Shown here: positions 62,696-64,000 of the stretch, piece after piece
How the letters are laid out: each line of letters begins with the position of its first letter
Position numbering within the stretch: position 1 is the first letter of the stretch
Assembly (NCBI RefSeq): GCF_013111185.1
Contig: NZ_WVRE01000009.1
Coordinates: forward strand, 82,244-146,243
Reading direction: 5' to 3'
Origin: Ruegeria sp. HKCCD7303
Lineage (GTDB): Bacteria > Pseudomonadota > Alphaproteobacteria > Rhodobacterales > Rhodobacteraceae
DNA: 64,000 nt
Program-made: the position numbers and the translations under genes
The notes under the pieces: generated by a model
The model's database searches: none
Seen by the model: the letters and a program-made list of their open reading frames with translations, nothing else
What the model was told of the DNA's origin: nothing

Positions 62696-63692
62696 GGACC
62701 GAAACTCGGTTATGCGACTGGCGCTGGGTGTGACTGGCGTCTTTGCCTTGGGCCTGTTTCTGGGGTGGCCACTTGCCGTGGTCGGGTCGGTTTTCACAGC
62801 CCTGTTCCTTCAGGCACCTGCAGCACTACCGTTGGCAGCCTTCGGAAAACTGTTCATTTTTTCGATTGGATTGATGTTCATTTCCTTCTTTCTGTCGTCT
62901 GTGCTTGCACCCTATCCTCTCGTGTTCCTCATACTGGTGGCCATCGGAATAATCCTGTCCTTCATGTGGTCGGTTTCCGGAGCAGGCGTTCTGCCCGGTG
63001 TCATCGCTCTTATGGGCGCATTGATGATTCCAAACCTTGTTTTACAATCCCAGGATTTGGCGTTGGTGCTTGTGTTCTGGATACCGTTGAACCTGCTATT
63101 TGCAGGGTTTGTTTCAACGTTGATGTTTGTTCTGATACCATCGACCCCGCAAACGGCATCGGGCAGCAAAGCCGCAGCATCGACAGATTTTGACCCTCAT
63201 CGACGAATTGTCAGAATGTCGCTTGTAACAGTGCCCTTTGCTTTGGCATTCTTCGTATCTGGTGCCTCAGCTTTGCTGGTTTTGTTTTTTGTGGCCCTTC
63301 TCAGCCAACAACTCGCAGCAATGCCTGCAGCAGGAAAAACCGTGGCAAAGGCGATGCTCACGTCAAACCTGCTCGGAGCCGCAATATCAATCATTTGTTA
63401 TGAGATTAACGTCATAGCCCCAGTCATTCTGACATCAATTCTGCTTTGCTTTTTCTTTTGCTTGGCACTTGGTGCTCTTGGAAAGTCCCAATTCCCTCTG
63501 GCCGCAGCAGCCGGGTCTGCAATTACAACAGCGTTGATTGTGTATGGTGGATCAATTGCACCATTCTCCGACGAGGCAGATGTCAAAAGCATTACGCGCG
63601 TTCTGCAGGTCGCCAGCGCTGCGTTCTTTGTAATCGCAGCCTATGTCGTAGTAGATGAGTTCTGGCCGGAAAAGAAACGTCAGACCGTTTGA
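62685..63692 (+). CDS. DUF2955 (FUSC-like) membrane protein
   Basis: A 335-residue protein with ten or so hydrophobic helices, in two similar halves separated by a polar linker (~165-185, 'STPQTASGSKAAASTDFD'). The layout is that of DUF2955, the inner-membrane partner of an HlyD-type protein; a role in efflux of aromatic acids or similar compounds by analogy with AaeB is inference. It overlaps the HlyD gene by 11 bases. A second ATG nine codons later is possible. Confidence 0.78.
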   Translation: MRIEDRNSVMRLALGVTGVFALGLFLGWPLAVVGSVFTALFLQAPAALPLAAFGKLFIFSIGLMFISFFLSSVLAPYPLVFLILVAIGIILSFMWSVSGAGVLPGVIALMGALMIPNLVLQSQDLALVLVFWIPLNLLFAGFVSTLMFVLIPSTPQTASGSKAAASTDFDPHRRIVRMSLVTVPFALAFFVSGASALLVLFFVALLSQQLAAMPAAGKTVAKAMLTSNLLGAAISIICYEINVIAPVILTSILLCFFFCLALGALGKSQFPLAAAAGSAITTALIVYGGSIAPFSDEADVKSITRVLQVASAAFFVIAAYVVVDEFWPEKKRQTV

Positions 63693-63844
63693 GCAACCTA
63701 GCTTCGTGTTGGTCTCGGGAATGTGACTAGTCGTATTTGCGTCTGTTGTCCTGAGCTTCGGCGGCTCGGTTCATGGCTTGAAGTGTTGGCCCAGTAGTAT
63801 TTTGGGTTGTTTTTTTGTGTTTCTGACGCTGTTTACGTGATTAG

Positions 63845-63885
63845 GGTTTGCACCTCTGAGCTTCGGGTTACGAGGCTGACGGTGT
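63845..63885 (-). pseudogene. Decayed copy of the tRNA-Met 3' region
   Basis: The bases 63851-63885 match 63966-64000 of the tRNA gene at 27 of 35 positions (counted by eye), with weaker similarity extending on the left. The anticodon stem is broken and the 'anticodon' would read CGT, so it cannot be functional. A shorter match (CTGAGCTTCGG) at about 63751-63761 may be a third trace. Confidence 0.55.
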
Positions 63886-63945
63886 TAAGACGTTAAGCAA
63901 TTGATCCGGTGGATTTTTTGTAGATCGACCGGGCTGTTTGGATTT

Positions 63946-64000
63946 TGGTTGCGGGGACAGGAATTGAACCTCTGACCTTCAGGTTATGAGCCTGACGAGC
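63946..64000 (-). tRNA. tRNA-Met (anticodon CAT), 5' part outside the window
   Basis: Read on the minus strand, this is the 3' part of an elongator-type tRNA-Met: an anticodon arm UCAGG-CUCAUAA-CCUGA with CAU at 63988-63986, a T arm with loop UUCAAUU and an encoded CCA at the 3' end. The acceptor 3' strand is CCCCGCA. One pair in the T stem is a G-G mismatch (AGAGG against CCUGU), which is unusual; the 5' half is needed to judge whether the gene is functional. Confidence 0.82.

Noticed and set aside
1..64000. CRISPR arrays, IS elements or prophage genes
   Set aside because: No spaced identical repeats, transposases, integrases or phage structural genes were found in the window.

Overview
The window looks like a chromosomal segment of a marine alphaproteobacterium of the Roseobacter group (Rhodobacterales). 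The signs are high-GC coding DNA with dense operons, the gene families present (DUF1523, DUF599, DUF2955, a CBU_0592-like membrane protein, a GT14-type transferase beside a sulfotransferase) and the Rhodobacter-style flagellar block. There are no phage or IS genes and no CRISPR array. The species cannot be named from the sequence alone.

Layout. 1-5512: end of a flagellar cluster on the + strand (MotB/OmpA tail, flgE, flgK, flgL, flgI). 5550-13357: a long minus-strand operon of mostly unknown function (coiled-coil protein, small membrane protein, unknown protein, AAA+ ATPase, an Mrr-type nuclease, unknown protein, small membrane protein, DUF1523). 13625-18712: a succinate-semialdehyde dehydrogenase, an exported phytase-like esterase, a small alpha/beta-barrel protein and an Hsp20 chaperone. 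18837-24496: two tandem exported serine proteases, then glycolate oxidase glcDEF with a palindromic operator candidate. 24579-28554: DUF599, a small secreted protein, a flavodoxin, rlmH, rsfS and an MscS channel. 28796-39467: leucine biosynthesis leuC, leuD and leuB, interrupted by hdeD, a membrane protein, a secreted EEP-fold enzyme, an IlvD/Edd-type dehydratase, a divergent epimerase/LysR pair and a peroxiredoxin. 39521-49536: PBP1A, glnK-amtB, aminotransferase-sulfurtransferase, an XRE-cupin regulator divergent from ilvD, and a sulfotransferase. 49680-51257: a glycosyltransferase.

The most unusual part is 51581-59628. A 1199-residue protein appears to fuse a CRP-like N-terminus, an intact phytochelatin-synthase domain (Cys149, His262, Asp280), a dead second copy of that domain, a glutaredoxin-like domain without its cysteine, a HAL3/Dfp-type cysteine decarboxylase flavodomain, ankyrin repeats and a gamma-glutamylcyclotransferase. 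These activities can be lined up into a single route that dismantles glutathione. The gene runs convergently, with overlapping stop codons, into a two-gene operon encoding a SAM-cyclase-ATPase-TPR signalling protein and a membrane protein that resembles a pentameric ligand-gated ion channel.

The right end carries a two-TM K+ channel, an AI-2E/HlyD/DUF2955 membrane unit and the 3' part of a tRNA-Met gene, with a decayed copy of the same tRNA segment about 115 bp away.
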